Counted from the first letter of the stretch, positions 9,200-18,430 are shown. The stretch is 64,000 nucleotides of DNA from Prolixibacter bellariivorans ATCC BAA-1284 (GCF_000621705.1 NZ_JHXO01000005.1:186001-250000); one strand, 5' to 3'. Translations and numbers: made by a program. The notes: generated by a model not told the origin, from the sequence alone.

Positions 9200-9548
9200 G
9201 TGTTCGCGGTGTGAACTGGTTCAAATCATAAATGCCCAACTGTTTTTCCTGTGCTGCCACATTTTCCACCACATTTTCAAAGCCGTTCTGGCCAAACAGT
9301 TCATGTTTTTTTTCAAAATCTTCGCCTAGCGCATAGAATTCATTTTTGGAAATGATCTTCCGCAGTGCGGGGAAAAGCACCGTATCTTCTCTTGCTTCGT
9401 GTGGGCGGTACATGGTAGTGAACGACTGTAATAACTGGATCATCTGTCTTAGTACGGATTTTTGGAAGGGTTCTTCTGTGGTTGACTCAATTTTTTCCTG
9501 GATAGTAACAACATATTTACATAGTGCGTGGTCAAATTGCTGTGTGTG
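9189..9548 (-). pseudogene. Hemerythrin-like protein, N-terminally truncated
   Basis: The open frame runs from just after an in-frame TAA (9551-9549) to the stop at 9189. It encodes about 119 residues beginning LTQQFDHALCKYVV. The C-terminal part, FTTMYRPHEAREDTVLFPAL followed by LGEDFEKKHELFGQNGFE, matches the second half of bacterial hemerythrin-like proteins and keeps one HxxxE metal motif (PHEARE). The first half with the other metal-binding His residues is absent. No ATG occurs before codon 36 of the open frame, and sequence beyond the TAA does not resemble a hemerythrin. A protein started at the internal ATG (9443) would have 84 residues and could not form the four-helix bundle. It is best read as a decaying gene. 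Confidence 0.75.
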
Positions 9549-9742
9549 AGTTATTTAATAGGTGATTTGTTGTCGGTGGTATACAAGTCACACCAAAATA
9601 TGTTTAAGCAAATTGTAAATGGAGAGTTAGATTACCAGAATGTGAAGAAATATATCCTTCGTAAATTTTTTGGAAAAATGTTTGGATGGCATTTTTATTA
9701 TTTGTTCATTTAACTACTGAAAAACGAATTCGGTCGAAAAAT

Positions 9743-10330
9743 ATGTCAGTGTCAAAAGATGAAATCGTAAAAGCTGAAATTCTGGAACAAGCGCAAAAGT
9801 TGTTTCAGCAGTTTGGACTGAAAAAGACAACCATGGATGAGATTGCTCTTGCCTGTGGTAAAGCCAAGAGTACACTATATCACTATTTTAAAAGTAAAGA
9901 GGAGGTTTTTGATGCAGTCATTCATATGGAAGTGATTAATCTCAGACAGCATGTGAAAGATAAGGTGGAAGAGCACAAGAAAATGCTGGACAAACTCCAA
10001 GCTTATGTGATTGAGTTCAATTTAGGAATTATTCAAAAGACTAATCTTTATCATATTGTAAAACAGGATAGTATGTTTGAAGCCAGAGCGAAAAAGCATT
10101 TCTTTCAGATGCTTGATTTTGAAAAATCGTACATTATGCGAATTTTGGAAGATGGTTATGATTCAGGAGAATACCGTGGTGTTGAACGGGAGGATATTCC
10201 CTGGATTGCTGAACTGTTTCTGGCAGCATTTTATGGCGTGGTACAATATTCAGTTGAGCGGGATGGGACATTTGATGAAGAGAAATTAACCAAAGCAGCT
10301 CTGCTTTTTGTCCCTAAGCTTTTCAGCTAA
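9743..10330 (+). CDS. TetR/AcrR family transcriptional regulator
   Basis: This 195-residue protein is counted from the ATG at 9743 (MSVSKDEIV). A longer frame starts 57 bp upstream, but its extra residues (MAFLLFVHLTTEK...) are unlike the family. The N-terminal helix-turn-helix is typical of TetR (ILEQAQKLFQQFGLKKTTM, then ALACGKAKSTLYHYFKSKEE). The C-terminal helical ligand domain is poorly conserved, as usual. It lies 171 bp upstream of a co-oriented RND efflux operon. Family precedent suggests it represses that operon and perhaps itself, releasing DNA when it binds a drug-like ligand. Two similar sequences in the gap are candidate operators. Confidence 0.92.
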   Translation: MSVSKDEIVKAEILEQAQKLFQQFGLKKTTMDEIALACGKAKSTLYHYFKSKEEVFDAVIHMEVINLRQHVKDKVEEHKKMLDKLQAYVIEFNLGIIQKTNLYHIVKQDSMFEARAKKHFFQMLDFEKSYIMRILEDGYDSGEYRGVEREDIPWIAELFLAAFYGVVQYSVERDGTFDEEKLTKAALLFVPKLFS

Positions 10331-10347
10331 TTTTTTTATTATGAAAT

Positions 10348-10484
10348 CGACCAAAATACCAAATGAGTAGTATCGTTTTTGCGATGTATCTGCGGATATC
10401 AAGCAATAATTTGTCAAATTATTCTTTAATGATGAGGGCATGATTTTTTTTGACCAGAAACCGACTAAAAAACCAAAATAGTAT
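10348..10484. promoter_or_regulatory. Candidate TetR operator: pair of direct repeats
   Basis: Two 23-nt segments, at 10348-10370 and 10462-10484, match at 18 of 23 positions. Their shared pattern is CGACyAAAAwACCAAA followed by AGTA. The second contains an ACTA...TAGT dyad. Both lie between the tetR stop and the start of the efflux adaptor gene, 114 bp apart. Conservation here but not in the sequence between them suggests a protein-binding site, most likely for the adjacent TetR. This is inference only. Confidence 0.4.
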
Positions 10485-10501
10485 TGAGGTTTAATTAAAT
10501 T

Positions 10502-11554
10502 ATGATAGCGAAAATGAAACATGTAAGGATAAGCCTGCTCCTGATAACGACTGTATTGGCAGGATGCAACTCCAACGTAAAGAATACCGTAGGAGAAAAA
10601 GGTAAGGAAGGCATCAAGGTCGCGATTCAAAAGATTGAAGCGGATGCAGGTAGCCAGGAGGAATCCTATATCGGAACCGTCGAAGAATCCGTTTCCATTC
10701 CGCTTAGTTTCCTGATTCCAGGAACAGCTGATCAGGTGAAAGTTGAAGAGGGACAATCTGTAGTAAAAGGTCAGTTACTTGCAGCACTGGATAATGAAAG
10801 CTACGAGAATGCGTATCAAATGGCATTGGCCAAAGAACAACAGGCTCAGGATGCTTATGACCGGTTGGAACCGGTTTACCGGAAAGGGAGTCTTCCTGAA
10901 GTGAAATTTGTAGAGGTTAAAACCGGTTTGGCCCAGGCGCATGCGGCAGCGCTCCTTGCAAAAGGGAAAGTGACCGACTGCTTACTTTATGCACCAACCA
11001 GTGGAGTTATCGGTCGGAAAATGATTGAGCCAGGCATGAACATTATTCCTGGAAATCCTGCATTACAGCTTGTTAAAATCAGTACGGTAAAGGTCAAGGT
11101 TCCGGTTCCTGAAAATGAGATTGCCGGCATTTCCAAAAGAATGGATGCCGTTGTAAAGGTGTCGGCACTTGGAGAGCAGCAGTTTAAAGGGCAGGTAACG
11201 GAAATTGGTGTCATCTCTAATCCACTTTCGCATACCTATGCGGTGAAAGTGGAACTCGATAATCCTGATAAGGTATTGAAACCGGGTATGATTTGTTCTG
11301 TGAACATTAGTAATCCGGTTCTTGGCAGCCGGATTGTTATTCCGCTTTCGGCCGTTCAAACTGATGGGAATGGTAAGCGGTTTGTTTTTATTGCTGATGC
11401 AAAGTCGAAGAAAGCCAGAAAAGAATACATCGAAACAGGTGCTTTAGTAACCAATGGAGTGACTATCAATAAAGGTCTTTCCAATGGTGATTTGTTGATC
11501 ACCGAAGGGTCCCAGAAACTGGAAGATAACTCAATCATTCAAATGATTAAGTGA
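10502..11554 (+). CDS. RND efflux periplasmic adaptor (membrane fusion protein), lipoprotein
   Basis: This 350-residue lipoprotein has lipobox LAGC (Cys22). It has the AcrA/HlyD-type layout: a beta-barrel/lipoyl half near residues 65-95 (SFLIPGTADQVKVEEGQSVVKGQ), a short helical hairpin (about 96-150), the second lipoyl half (LLYAPTSGVIGRKMIEPGM) and a membrane-proximal C-terminal domain (GALVTNGVTINKGLSNGDLL). It links the inner-membrane RND pump to the outer-membrane channel. Its stop codon overlaps the next start by one base (TGATG), so translation is probably coupled. Confidence 0.93.
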   Translation: MIAKMKHVRISLLLITTVLAGCNSNVKNTVGEKGKEGIKVAIQKIEADAGSQEESYIGTVEESVSIPLSFLIPGTADQVKVEEGQSVVKGQLLAALDNESYENAYQMALAKEQQAQDAYDRLEPVYRKGSLPEVKFVEVKTGLAQAHAAALLAKGKVTDCLLYAPTSGVIGRKMIEPGMNIIPGNPALQLVKISTVKVKVPVPENEIAGISKRMDAVVKVSALGEQQFKGQVTEIGVISNPLSHTYAVKVELDNPDKVLKPGMICSVNISNPVLGSRIVIPLSAVQTDGNGKRFVFIADAKSKKARKEYIETGALVTNGVTINKGLSNGDLLITEGSQKLEDNSIIQMIK

Positions 11555-14500
11555 TGAGGAAAACGTTGGGTATTGTTGAGTCTGCCATGCGGCACAGACA
11601 GATTGTATTTTTGATTACCACCATGTTATTGGTGTTAGGAGTCTATGCACTTTTTGTGATGCCTCGCCAGGAGTTTCCGTCGTTTACCATCCGGCAGGGA
11701 TTGGTGATTGGCGTATATCCGGGAGCCAGCTCGGCGGAAGTTGAAGAGCAACTGACTTCGAAAGTTGAGAAGTATTTGTATAGTTTCCAGGAAATTAAAA
11801 AGAAGGATACCTATTCCATATCCAAGGATGGCTTGATGATTGTTTACGTCAAGCTGAACGACGACGTTAAGGATAAAGATAAGTTCTGGGCAAAGCTGAA
11901 TGACGGGTTAAGCAATTTCAAAGCCCAGTTACCGGCAGGTGTGCTGGCTTTGTACACGAATAGTGACTTCGGCGATACTTCTGCCTTGTTGGTAACGATT
12001 GAATCGGACCATAAGTCCTATCATGAGTTGCAAAACTATATGGACGAGTTGGAAAACCGATTGCGCAGGCTTCAATCCGTATCCAAATTGCGGAATTACG
12101 GGTTGCAGAATGAGCAAATCAGTATTTACCTGAACAAGGAAAAACTGACCAATTATGGAATAACTCCAACAACACTGTTGACGAACTTATTCACGCAAGG
12201 TTTTACTACGATCAGCGGAACGGTGGATAATACTGATTATAGTGCCCCTATTCATATAGCGCCAACCTATAACAACGAAAAGGAGATTGGAGAGCAGATT
12301 CTTTATGCAGATCCTGCCGGGAATATCATTCGCCTGAAAGATGTTGCCCGCATTGTGAGGGAGTATCCCAAGCCTGATAGCTACATCACCAACAATGGGC
12401 ATAAATGTTTGCTGATTTCGATGGAGATGCAGTCTGGAAATAATATTGTTCAGTACGGAAAGGATGTGGAAGAGGTACTGAATCAGTTTCAGTCTGAACT
12501 ACCCGATGGCGTCAATATTGAGCGTGTGGCCAATCAACCGAAGGTGGTTAGCGATTCCATTTCCACCTTCCTGCTCGAAATGCTTTATGCCATCATAGCG
12601 GTCATTTTGGTTACGATGGTTCTGTTGCCATTCCGGGTAGCTGCCGTCGCATCGACTTCCATTCCGATTACCGTTTTTATTTCGCTTGGAATCATGTACC
12701 TGACCGGCATTGAGCTGAACACGGTGAGTTTGGCAGCTCTGATCGTAGTACTGGGGATGATAGTCGATAACTCCATTGTTATTGTGGATAGTTATATGGA
12801 AAAACTCGATCTGGGTATGTCGCGTTGGCATGCATCTGTTAGTAGTGCAAAAGGCTTTTTTAAAGCAATTTTTTCGGCAACACTCGCCATCAGTATCACC
12901 TTCTTTCCATTTCTGGCCACGACCAAAGGAATGATCAATGATTTCGTCCATTTTTTCCCATGGACTGTTACCCTTACATTGGGTATTTCCCTGCTCGTTG
13001 CCATGTTTTTGATCCCATTCCTTCAGTATGTTTTTATTAAAAACGGATTCGAAAAATCGAAGCGGAAGAAAAAAGAAGGTGGGCATAGCTTTCTTGATAT
13101 TATACAACAAACCTATGAAAAATGGTTGGGCAGGGCTTTTAGACATCCCAAAGTAACCATTGGATCAGGAGTTGTTGCGATTTTGGTGGGAGGCATCTTG
13201 TTCGCTGTTTTGCCACGACAACTAATGCCTATTGCCGAACGTGACCAGTTTCCGGTTGAGATTTATCTGCCACAAGGGAGTTCTCTGGAGCAGACTGCGC
13301 AGGTGGCTGATAGTTTGGAGCAGATTTTGAATAAGGATGCCCGGGTAAAATCGATTACGGCATTTATTGGAACTAGCTCACCGCGATTTCACACCACCTA
13401 TGCCCCTCAGATGCCGGCTAAGAATTATGCCCAGTTCATTGTCAATACACATTCAAATCGCGAGACAGAGGAAATGTTGAATGAATATTCTCAAAAGTAT
13501 GCCGATTATTTTCCCAATGCCCATATTCGTTTCAAACAGCTGAGCTATCAGGAGGCCGCAAATCCTATTGAAGTGAGAGTTTCCGGGAGTAATCTGAGTG
13601 ATTTGAAATCGATAGCTGATTCGCTTATCACCAAAATGAGAACAGTTCCGGGAATAATCTGGGTACATACTAATTTTAAAGGAATGCTGCCCGGAACGGA
13701 GGTGAGTATCAATGATACGGAGGCCAATCGTTTAGGGATTACCAAAACACTTGTTTCGACGAATCTGGCTATTGATTTTGATGGGTTGCCATTAACCACG
13801 CTGTGGGAAGGTGATTATAAGATTCCGGTTAAATTGAAAAGCGAACGCCATTATAAAGCTGCTTCATATGGAGATATTGAAGATGAGTATATCCATTCAA
13901 TTATACCGGGCATTTCGGTTCCGTTACGGCAGATCGCCAATGTGAAACCGGATTGGACACAGGGACAAATAGTCCGTAGAAACGGCGTTCGGACAATCAC
14001 CATTCAAGGAGATGTTGTTATGGGAGCTAATACCAATAAGGTTTTCGAGGCGGTGAAAGAAATAGCGGATAATCAGAAGTTACCGGAAGGAAATAGCATC
14101 TCATATGGCGGAGCACATGAGGCTGATTCCGAGATGCTACCTCAAGTGATTGGAGCTTTGCTCATCAGTGTTTTTATCATTTTTATGATTCTGGTTTTCC
14201 ATTTCAAGAAGCCTAGCCTGGCCCTGCTCGTTTTGAGTTCGGCTACATTGAGTATTGTTGGTGCTGCTCTTGGCATGTTAATCATGGGAAAAGATTTTGG
14301 TGTTACCTCTATTCTGGGAGTTATCAGCCTGATTGGAATTCTGGTGCGAAATGGTATCATCATGCTTGATTATGCCGAAGAATTGAGGCATAAGCATAAG
14401 AAAACGGTTCTCGAAGCGGCTTTTGAAGCCGGCAAACGGAGAATGCGCCCCATCTTCCTCACTTCCGCCGCAGCATCAATGGGCGTTATCCCCATGATTA

Positions 14501-16014
14501 TTAGTAATAGTTCGTTATGGGCACCCATGGGAACCGTTATCTGTTTCGGTACGCTAACCTCAATGGTTTTGCTGGTATTGATTCTTCCGGTAGCCTACTG
14601 GTTGATCTTCCGGGGCACCGATAAAATAAGGGAAAAGGTAACTGTCGATGAACTTTCAAACAGAGGAAAGATGAAACCGGTTATATTAACGTTGCTGGCT
14701 TTACTGGTGATGAGCCCGGTGGTTCAGGCGCAGGACCGTGAGTACTCCCTGGAGCAATGCAAAACACTGGCTTTACAGAATAATGCTCAGGTCAAAAATA
14801 AAATGCTGGATGTTCAATCGGCCGAACAGGAGAAAAAGGCAGCCTTTACCAAATATTTTCCGCAAGTTGAAGCGACGACTATGGCTTTCAAATACAATAA
14901 GTCGATTTTTGATATGAGCATCCCGGGAGGAGATCTTCCGGTGTACGATGGAAATCCGGCGAATCTGAGTTCGGCCACACAGTATGCTTACTTTCCGGGG
15001 ATGAATATTTCCCTGCTGGAGAAAGGTGCAGTGGGATTGGTCACTGCCACGCAACCGGTTTTTGCAGGAGGACGGGTGACTACCGGAAACAAACTAGCCA
15101 ACCTGGGCATTGAGGTCAACCAACTTCAGCTGAATTCTACCGAAAAGGAAGTCGCTCTCAATACTGAAAAGCAATATTGGCAGATTGAGGCATTGAACGA
15201 AAAGATGAAAACGCTGGAACGTTACATGCAGATGGTGGATACGTTGCACAAAGAGGTGACTGATTCATATCAGGCTGGTTTAATTACCCGAAACGATTTG
15301 CTAAAGGTGGAATTGAAACAGAATGAATTAAAGATGAACCACCTGAAGCTGGAAAATGGGATTGAACTGGCCAAGATGGCTTTCTGCCAGTACATCGGCA
15401 TGGACTATCAAACAGGAATTCATTTTGCTGATACCATCCCTCAGGCGAAGGCTCCGGAAGCGTATTATATCAATCATGCAGAAGCATTGACGCAACGGCC
15501 GCAATACCAATTGCTGCAAAAAAGTTCGGAAGCCGAGAAGTACAAAACAAAACTGCAACGCGGCGAGTATATGCCTCAGGTGGGAGTGGGAGTTGGTGGT
15601 CAGTACCTGGATATCGACAACAATAGCTCCACCACAGGTATGGTTTTCGGAACTGTTAAAATTCCGATTTCCGGGTGGTGGGAAGCCTCGTACAAGTTAA
15701 AAGAGCGCCGGCTGAAGGAGGAGCAGAATGTGAACACAGTAAATGATAACACGCAGAAGTTGCTGCTGCAAATGCAACAGGTCCGCGACCAGCTCGACGA
15801 AGTTTATCAACAGGTGCAGTTGGCAAAGATATCCGTTCAGCAGGCGGAGGAAAATCTGAAGGAGAACAATGATAATTACAAAGCCGGAATGATACGGGTT
15901 TCAGATATGATGGAGGCCCAGGCTCAGGTTCAGCAGTCACACGACCGGTATGTAGATGCCCTCACGCAATATCTGGTTGCGAAAGTTCATTACCTGGAAG
16001 TGACAGGACGTTAG
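11554..16014 (+). CDS. RND efflux permease continuous with a TolC-like outer membrane channel
   Basis: One uninterrupted frame of 1486 codons. Residues 1 to about 1030 are an AcrB-type (HAE) permease with 12 expected membrane segments, including the TM4 motif GMIVDNSIVIVDS with its proton-relay Asp and the later GILVRNGIIMLDYAEEL. Residues 1040-1486 are a full TolC/OMF protein: a signal peptide MKPVILTLLALLVMSP with a good signal peptidase I site after VQA (about 1059), then YSLEQCKTLALQNNAQVKNK, two OEP repeats, and FAGGRVTTGNKLANLGIE. Between them, AGAGGAAAG precedes ATG 14671, a strong Shine-Dalgarno by Bacteroidota standards. The channel may therefore be made as a fusion that is later cleaved, from an internal start, or both. 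A GTG at 11551 is an alternative first start. Confidence 0.9.
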   Translation: MRKTLGIVESAMRHRQIVFLITTMLLVLGVYALFVMPRQEFPSFTIRQGLVIGVYPGASSAEVEEQLTSKVEKYLYSFQEIKKKDTYSISKDGLMIVYVKLNDDVKDKDKFWAKLNDGLSNFKAQLPAGVLALYTNSDFGDTSALLVTIESDHKSYHELQNYMDELENRLRRLQSVSKLRNYGLQNEQISIYLNKEKLTNYGITPTTLLTNLFTQGFTTISGTVDNTDYSAPIHIAPTYNNEKEIGEQILYADPAGNIIRLKDVARIVREYPKPDSYITNNGHKCLLISMEMQSGNNIVQYGKDVEEVLNQFQSELPDGVNIERVANQPKVVSDSISTFLLEMLYAIIAVILVTMVLLPFRVAAVASTSIPITVFISLGIMYLTGIELNTVSLAALIVVLGMIVDNSIVIVDSYMEKLDLGMSRWHASVSSAKGFFKAIFSATLAISITFFPFLATTKGMINDFVHFFPWTVTLTLGISLLVAMFLIPFLQYVFIKNGFEKSKRKKKEGGHSFLDIIQQTYEKWLGRAFRHPKVTIGSGVVAILVGGILFAVLPRQLMPIAERDQFPVEIYLPQGSSLEQTAQVADSLEQILNKDARVKSITAFIGTSSPRFHTTYAPQMPAKNYAQFIVNTHSNRETEEMLNEYSQKYADYFPNAHIRFKQLSYQEAANPIEVRVSGSNLSDLKSIADSLITKMRTVPGIIWVHTNFKGMLPGTEVSINDTEANRLGITKTLVSTNLAIDFDGLPLTTLWEGDYKIPVKLKSERHYKAASYGDIEDEYIHSIIPGISVPLRQIANVKPDWTQGQIVRRNGVRTITIQGDVVMGANTNKVFEAVKEIADNQKLPEGNSISYGGAHEADSEMLPQVIGALLISVFIIFMILVFHFKKPSLALLVLSSATLSIVGAALGMLIMGKDFGVTSILGVISLIGILVRNGIIMLDYAEELRHKHKKTVLEAAFEAGKRRMRPIFLTSAAASMGVIPMIISNSSLWAPMGTVICFGTLTSMVLLVLILPVAYWLIFRGTDKIREKVTVDELSNRGKMKPVILTLLALLVMSPVVQAQDREYSLEQCKTLALQNNAQVKNKMLDVQSAEQEKKAAFTKYFPQVEATTMAFKYNKSIFDMSIPGGDLPVYDGNPANLSSATQYAYFPGMNISLLEKGAVGLVTATQPVFAGGRVTTGNKLANLGIEVNQLQLNSTEKEVALNTEKQYWQIEALNEKMKTLERYMQMVDTLHKEVTDSYQAGLITRNDLLKVELKQNELKMNHLKLENGIELAKMAFCQYIGMDYQTGIHFADTIPQAKAPEAYYINHAEALTQRPQYQLLQKSSEAEKYKTKLQRGEYMPQVGVGVGGQYLDIDNNSSTTGMVFGTVKIPISGWWEASYKLKERRLKEEQNVNTVNDNTQKLLLQMQQVRDQLDEVYQQVQLAKISVQQAEENLKENNDNYKAGMIRVSDMMEAQAQVQQSHDRYVDALTQYLVAKVHYLEVTGR
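14662..14673 (+). promoter_or_regulatory. Internal ribosome binding site and start for the TolC-like domain
   Basis: AGAGGAAAG lies immediately upstream of an in-frame ATG at 14671 that begins a textbook Sec signal peptide. This is where a separate outer membrane channel gene would start if a stop codon were present. No stop separates it from the permease frame. Confidence 0.55.
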
Positions 16015-16053
16015 CAGGTTTGTTTTTTCTTTGGTAGTTTTAGTCGTTAAGAT

Positions 16054-16105
16054 GAGAGAGGTTACTGTTCTTTTTGATTGAGCAGGTAACCTCTCTCTTT
16101 TTTTT
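16054..16105 (+). terminator. Rho-independent terminator of the efflux operon
   Basis: A perfect 12-bp stem (GAGAGAGGTTAC with GTAACCTCTCTC) is followed by a run of eight or nine T. It lies 40 bp after the efflux ORF stop. Confidence 0.92.
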
Positions 16106-16164
16106 GACCTTTTACTAACAGATTTTTTATATATTGATCTTATTTCAAGGTGGTTTTTGCAGAC

Positions 16165-16198
16165 TACAAAAAGAGGCTGCCTCTACTCAGAGACAACC
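16165..16198 (-). terminator. Rho-independent terminator of the ammonium transporter operon
   Basis: Read on the minus strand, GGTTGTCTCT pairs with AGAGGCAGCC (two G-T pairs) around a GAGT tetraloop, followed by TCTTTTTG. It lies about 32 bp beyond the transporter stop codon. Confidence 0.8.
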
Positions 16199-16229
16199 CC
16201 CTTTTAATCTAAGTCTGACTATATGTTAA

Positions 16230-17453
16230 TTACAATGCACCTTCGTCATAAGCTCTTTCTCCGTGCAGTGATTCATCGAGTCCCAGGTCTTCCATTTCCT
16301 CACTCACTTTTACCTTGGTGAACAGATTGATAACGGCAAGCATTAAATAGGTAAAGACAAATGCATATACAGCTCCAATCAAAACAGCTACCACTTCTTT
16401 CATAAAGAAACCACCGTTTCCTTCAATCAATCCGGATTGTCCGTTTACCGCAGCGGATGCGAAAATTCCAAGGCTGATGGTTCCGATAACACCACCCATT
16501 CCATGAACTCCCCAAACGTCCAATGCGTCGTCCCAGCCCCACTTGTTTTTCAGCTGAACTGCAACATAACATAGTGATCCGGCAGCAATGCCAATAACGA
16601 TGGCAGCCCAAAGCGGAACGAAACCAGCTGCCGGTGTAATGGTTGCCATACCGGCAACTGCTCCGGTGAGCAAGCCGACGAACTTCGGTTTTCCTTCGCG
16701 TACCCATTCGATAATTAACCAGGTAATGGTAGCAAACGAAGCGGCTACGTCGGTATTGAGAAATGCCAATGTGGTAACGGCATTCACTTTCAGTTCGCTT
16801 CCTGCATTAAAACCGTACCAGCCAAACCAAAGCAAACCGGTGCCGATAGCAACGAGCGGAATGCTGTTAGGCTTAGAAGCTTTATCGCGGCGTTTCCCGA
16901 CATAGAATACCGAAGCCAACGCGGCAAATCCAGCTGTTGCATGAACCACAACTCCACCGGCGAAATCGAGAACACCCCATTGAGCCAGAATTCCTCCACC
17001 CCAAATCATGTGTACGAATGGGTAGTAAACGAATAGTTGCCAGAGTACGAGGAAAACCAGATAAGCCTTAAAGGTAACCCGGTTGACAAAAGCTCCGGTG
17101 ATAAGGGCCGGGGTAATAATCGCGAACATCATCTGGTAAGCAATGAAAATATAGACAGGGTATTGCTCCCCGGCCCCACCGAAGCTTTCAGTAAATGGAA
17201 TACCCTTAAGGAAAGCATGTGACAAGTCACCGATGATGCCGCCTTCTCCACCACTAAAACAAAGTGAATATCCCACCGAAATCCACATGATGGTGGTAAT
17301 TCCTAATGATACAAAGGTTTGCATCATAATGCCCAGAATATTTCTTTTCCCGGCTAACCCACCATAGAAGAAGGCGAGTCCTGGTGTCATGAGCATCACC
17401 AAGCTGGTGCTGAGAATCATAAAGGCTGTTGTGCCAGTGTCGAACGTAGCCAT
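16230..17453 (-). CDS. amt: Ammonium transporter (Amt family)
   Basis: This 407-residue protein has about 11 membrane helices. Diagnostic motifs are LAFFYGGLAGKRNILG near residue 27, DFAGGVVVHATAGFAALAS near 165 with the first pore His, and DVWGVHGMGGVIGTIS with the second pore His of the twin-His pair. It conducts ammonium/ammonia across the inner membrane. No cleaved signal peptide is present, unlike E. coli AmtB. No glnK gene is adjacent; the partner 34 bp upstream is an outer membrane protein, a pairing often seen in Bacteroidota and Proteobacteria. Expression is probably tied to nitrogen supply, but no site was recognised with confidence. Confidence 0.96.
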   Translation of the reverse strand: MATFDTGTTAFMILSTSLVMLMTPGLAFFYGGLAGKRNILGIMMQTFVSLGITTIMWISVGYSLCFSGGEGGIIGDLSHAFLKGIPFTESFGGAGEQYPVYIFIAYQMMFAIITPALITGAFVNRVTFKAYLVFLVLWQLFVYYPFVHMIWGGGILAQWGVLDFAGGVVVHATAGFAALASVFYVGKRRDKASKPNSIPLVAIGTGLLWFGWYGFNAGSELKVNAVTTLAFLNTDVAASFATITWLIIEWVREGKPKFVGLLTGAVAGMATITPAAGFVPLWAAIVIGIAAGSLCYVAVQLKNKWGWDDALDVWGVHGMGGVIGTISLGIFASAAVNGQSGLIEGNGGFFMKEVVAVLIGAVYAFVFTYLMLAVINLFTKVKVSEEMEDLGLDESLHGERAYDEGAL

Positions 17454-17487
17454 ATGAATTACGTTTTAAAGTGTTTATTGGTTTGTT

Positions 17488-18306
17488 TTAAAGAGAAAAT
17501 CCAAATACGAAGAATACTTTTTGCGTCTGCGGATTAGTTATTATTGAGGCAGAAAGTGGCAAAAAGAATTTTTCTGTAACCGGAAGACTTTCGGTGGCCG
17601 TAATACCCAGATTGACAATTCCTGGACCGGTTCCGTAATAACCTAATTCGCCTAAATAGCCCGTGAGGTTATCGGCTTTATTAACCTGGTTGAGTGTGCC
17701 GCCCACAAACGCATTACATGAGATATCATTCACATTGAATGAGTAGCCCAACTCGAAGTAATTGGAATACTTGATACCATCCCTGGAGTTGAAACCGGGA
17801 CTTGACGGATCGTCATTTACTTTAGTGGCATCCGCTCCGTAGAAGTTGACAGCAACGAGAAGTGTCAACGGCACCTTATCAGTTCCGTTAAATGCCAGCG
17901 AGGCTTCGAGTACATGGCCCGTTATATCTTTATTCCAGTTGAAGTATTGGTAATCGGCTGACTCCTCAGGGAAATAATAATCGCAGATACCCGCAGTTAA
18001 TGCATCGTTCAGAAAGGTATAATTGAGCGATAAATCGAATTCCTGACCGGTATTGGAACCGCTTAAAGAATAAGCTCCCCATGCACCCAATGTCAGGTTT
18101 CCGTAACCAACGGACACCGAAGGTTGCAAACTGGGTGAATTTCCGCCAAACTGCGAGCCGCGCCAAATGTAACGACTCATAACATCGGCACCCATCTCGA
18201 AAGAAACTTTGGTTGCCTTTTGAGTGGCATCCTTGGCCCAGAGCTGATTTCCGAAGAAAAGGATAATAATAAGCAGAATAGAAGCGAAGAGTTTCTTTTG
18301 ATTCAT
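17488..18306 (-). CDS. Outer membrane protein, TorF/Gcw_chp-like putative porin
   Basis: This 272-residue protein has a Sec signal peptide ending near LWAKD. The mature part has alternating hydrophobic residues of a beta-barrel and ends in FVFGFSL, close to the terminal aromatic signature. FEMGADVMSRYIWRG near the mature N-terminus and the ending are typical of the family annotated as TorF putative porin (Gcw_chp). It is first in a two-gene operon with amt. A plausible role is outer membrane passage of the nitrogen compound the Amt protein moves, but this is inferred from the neighbourhood. The 282 bp upstream carry repeated TACGGA motifs. Confidence 0.75.
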   Translation of the reverse strand: MNQKKLFASILLIIILFFGNQLWAKDATQKATKVSFEMGADVMSRYIWRGSQFGGNSPSLQPSVSVGYGNLTLGAWGAYSLSGSNTGQEFDLSLNYTFLNDALTAGICDYYFPEESADYQYFNWNKDITGHVLEASLAFNGTDKVPLTLLVAVNFYGADATKVNDDPSSPGFNSRDGIKYSNYFELGYSFNVNDISCNAFVGGTLNQVNKADNLTGYLGELGYYGTGPGIVNLGITATESLPVTEKFFLPLSASIITNPQTQKVFFVFGFSL

Positions 18307-18369
18307 TCCCGTTAGGTTTTAATTGCAAAAGCGTTGATTAAAACTATCAGGGAATGTCCGGTCAATAAA

Positions 18370-18430
18370 TACGGAGTTATACGGAAATTATCTGTACGGG
18401 AAACGGGAATATTTCTACGTAATTTCCGTA
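18370..18430. promoter_or_regulatory. Cluster of TACGGA heptamers, candidate response-regulator sites
   Basis: TACGGAG (18370), TACGGAA (18380) and TACGGGA (18395) lie in one orientation and TTCCGTA (18424) in the other. TACGGAAATTA and TAATTTCCGTA form a perfect 11-bp inverted repeat with 29 bp between the arms. The cluster lies in the 282-bp gap upstream of the porin-amt operon and just after the response regulator gene. NarL-type regulators bind heptamers that begin TAC, so the neighbouring NarL-like protein is the natural candidate. No promoter box was identified in the gap. Confidence 0.45.

Noticed and set aside
10286-10756. A 156-codon minus-strand frame across the tetR-efflux gap.
   Set aside because: It overlaps two clear plus-strand genes at both ends and its protein has no recognisable features.
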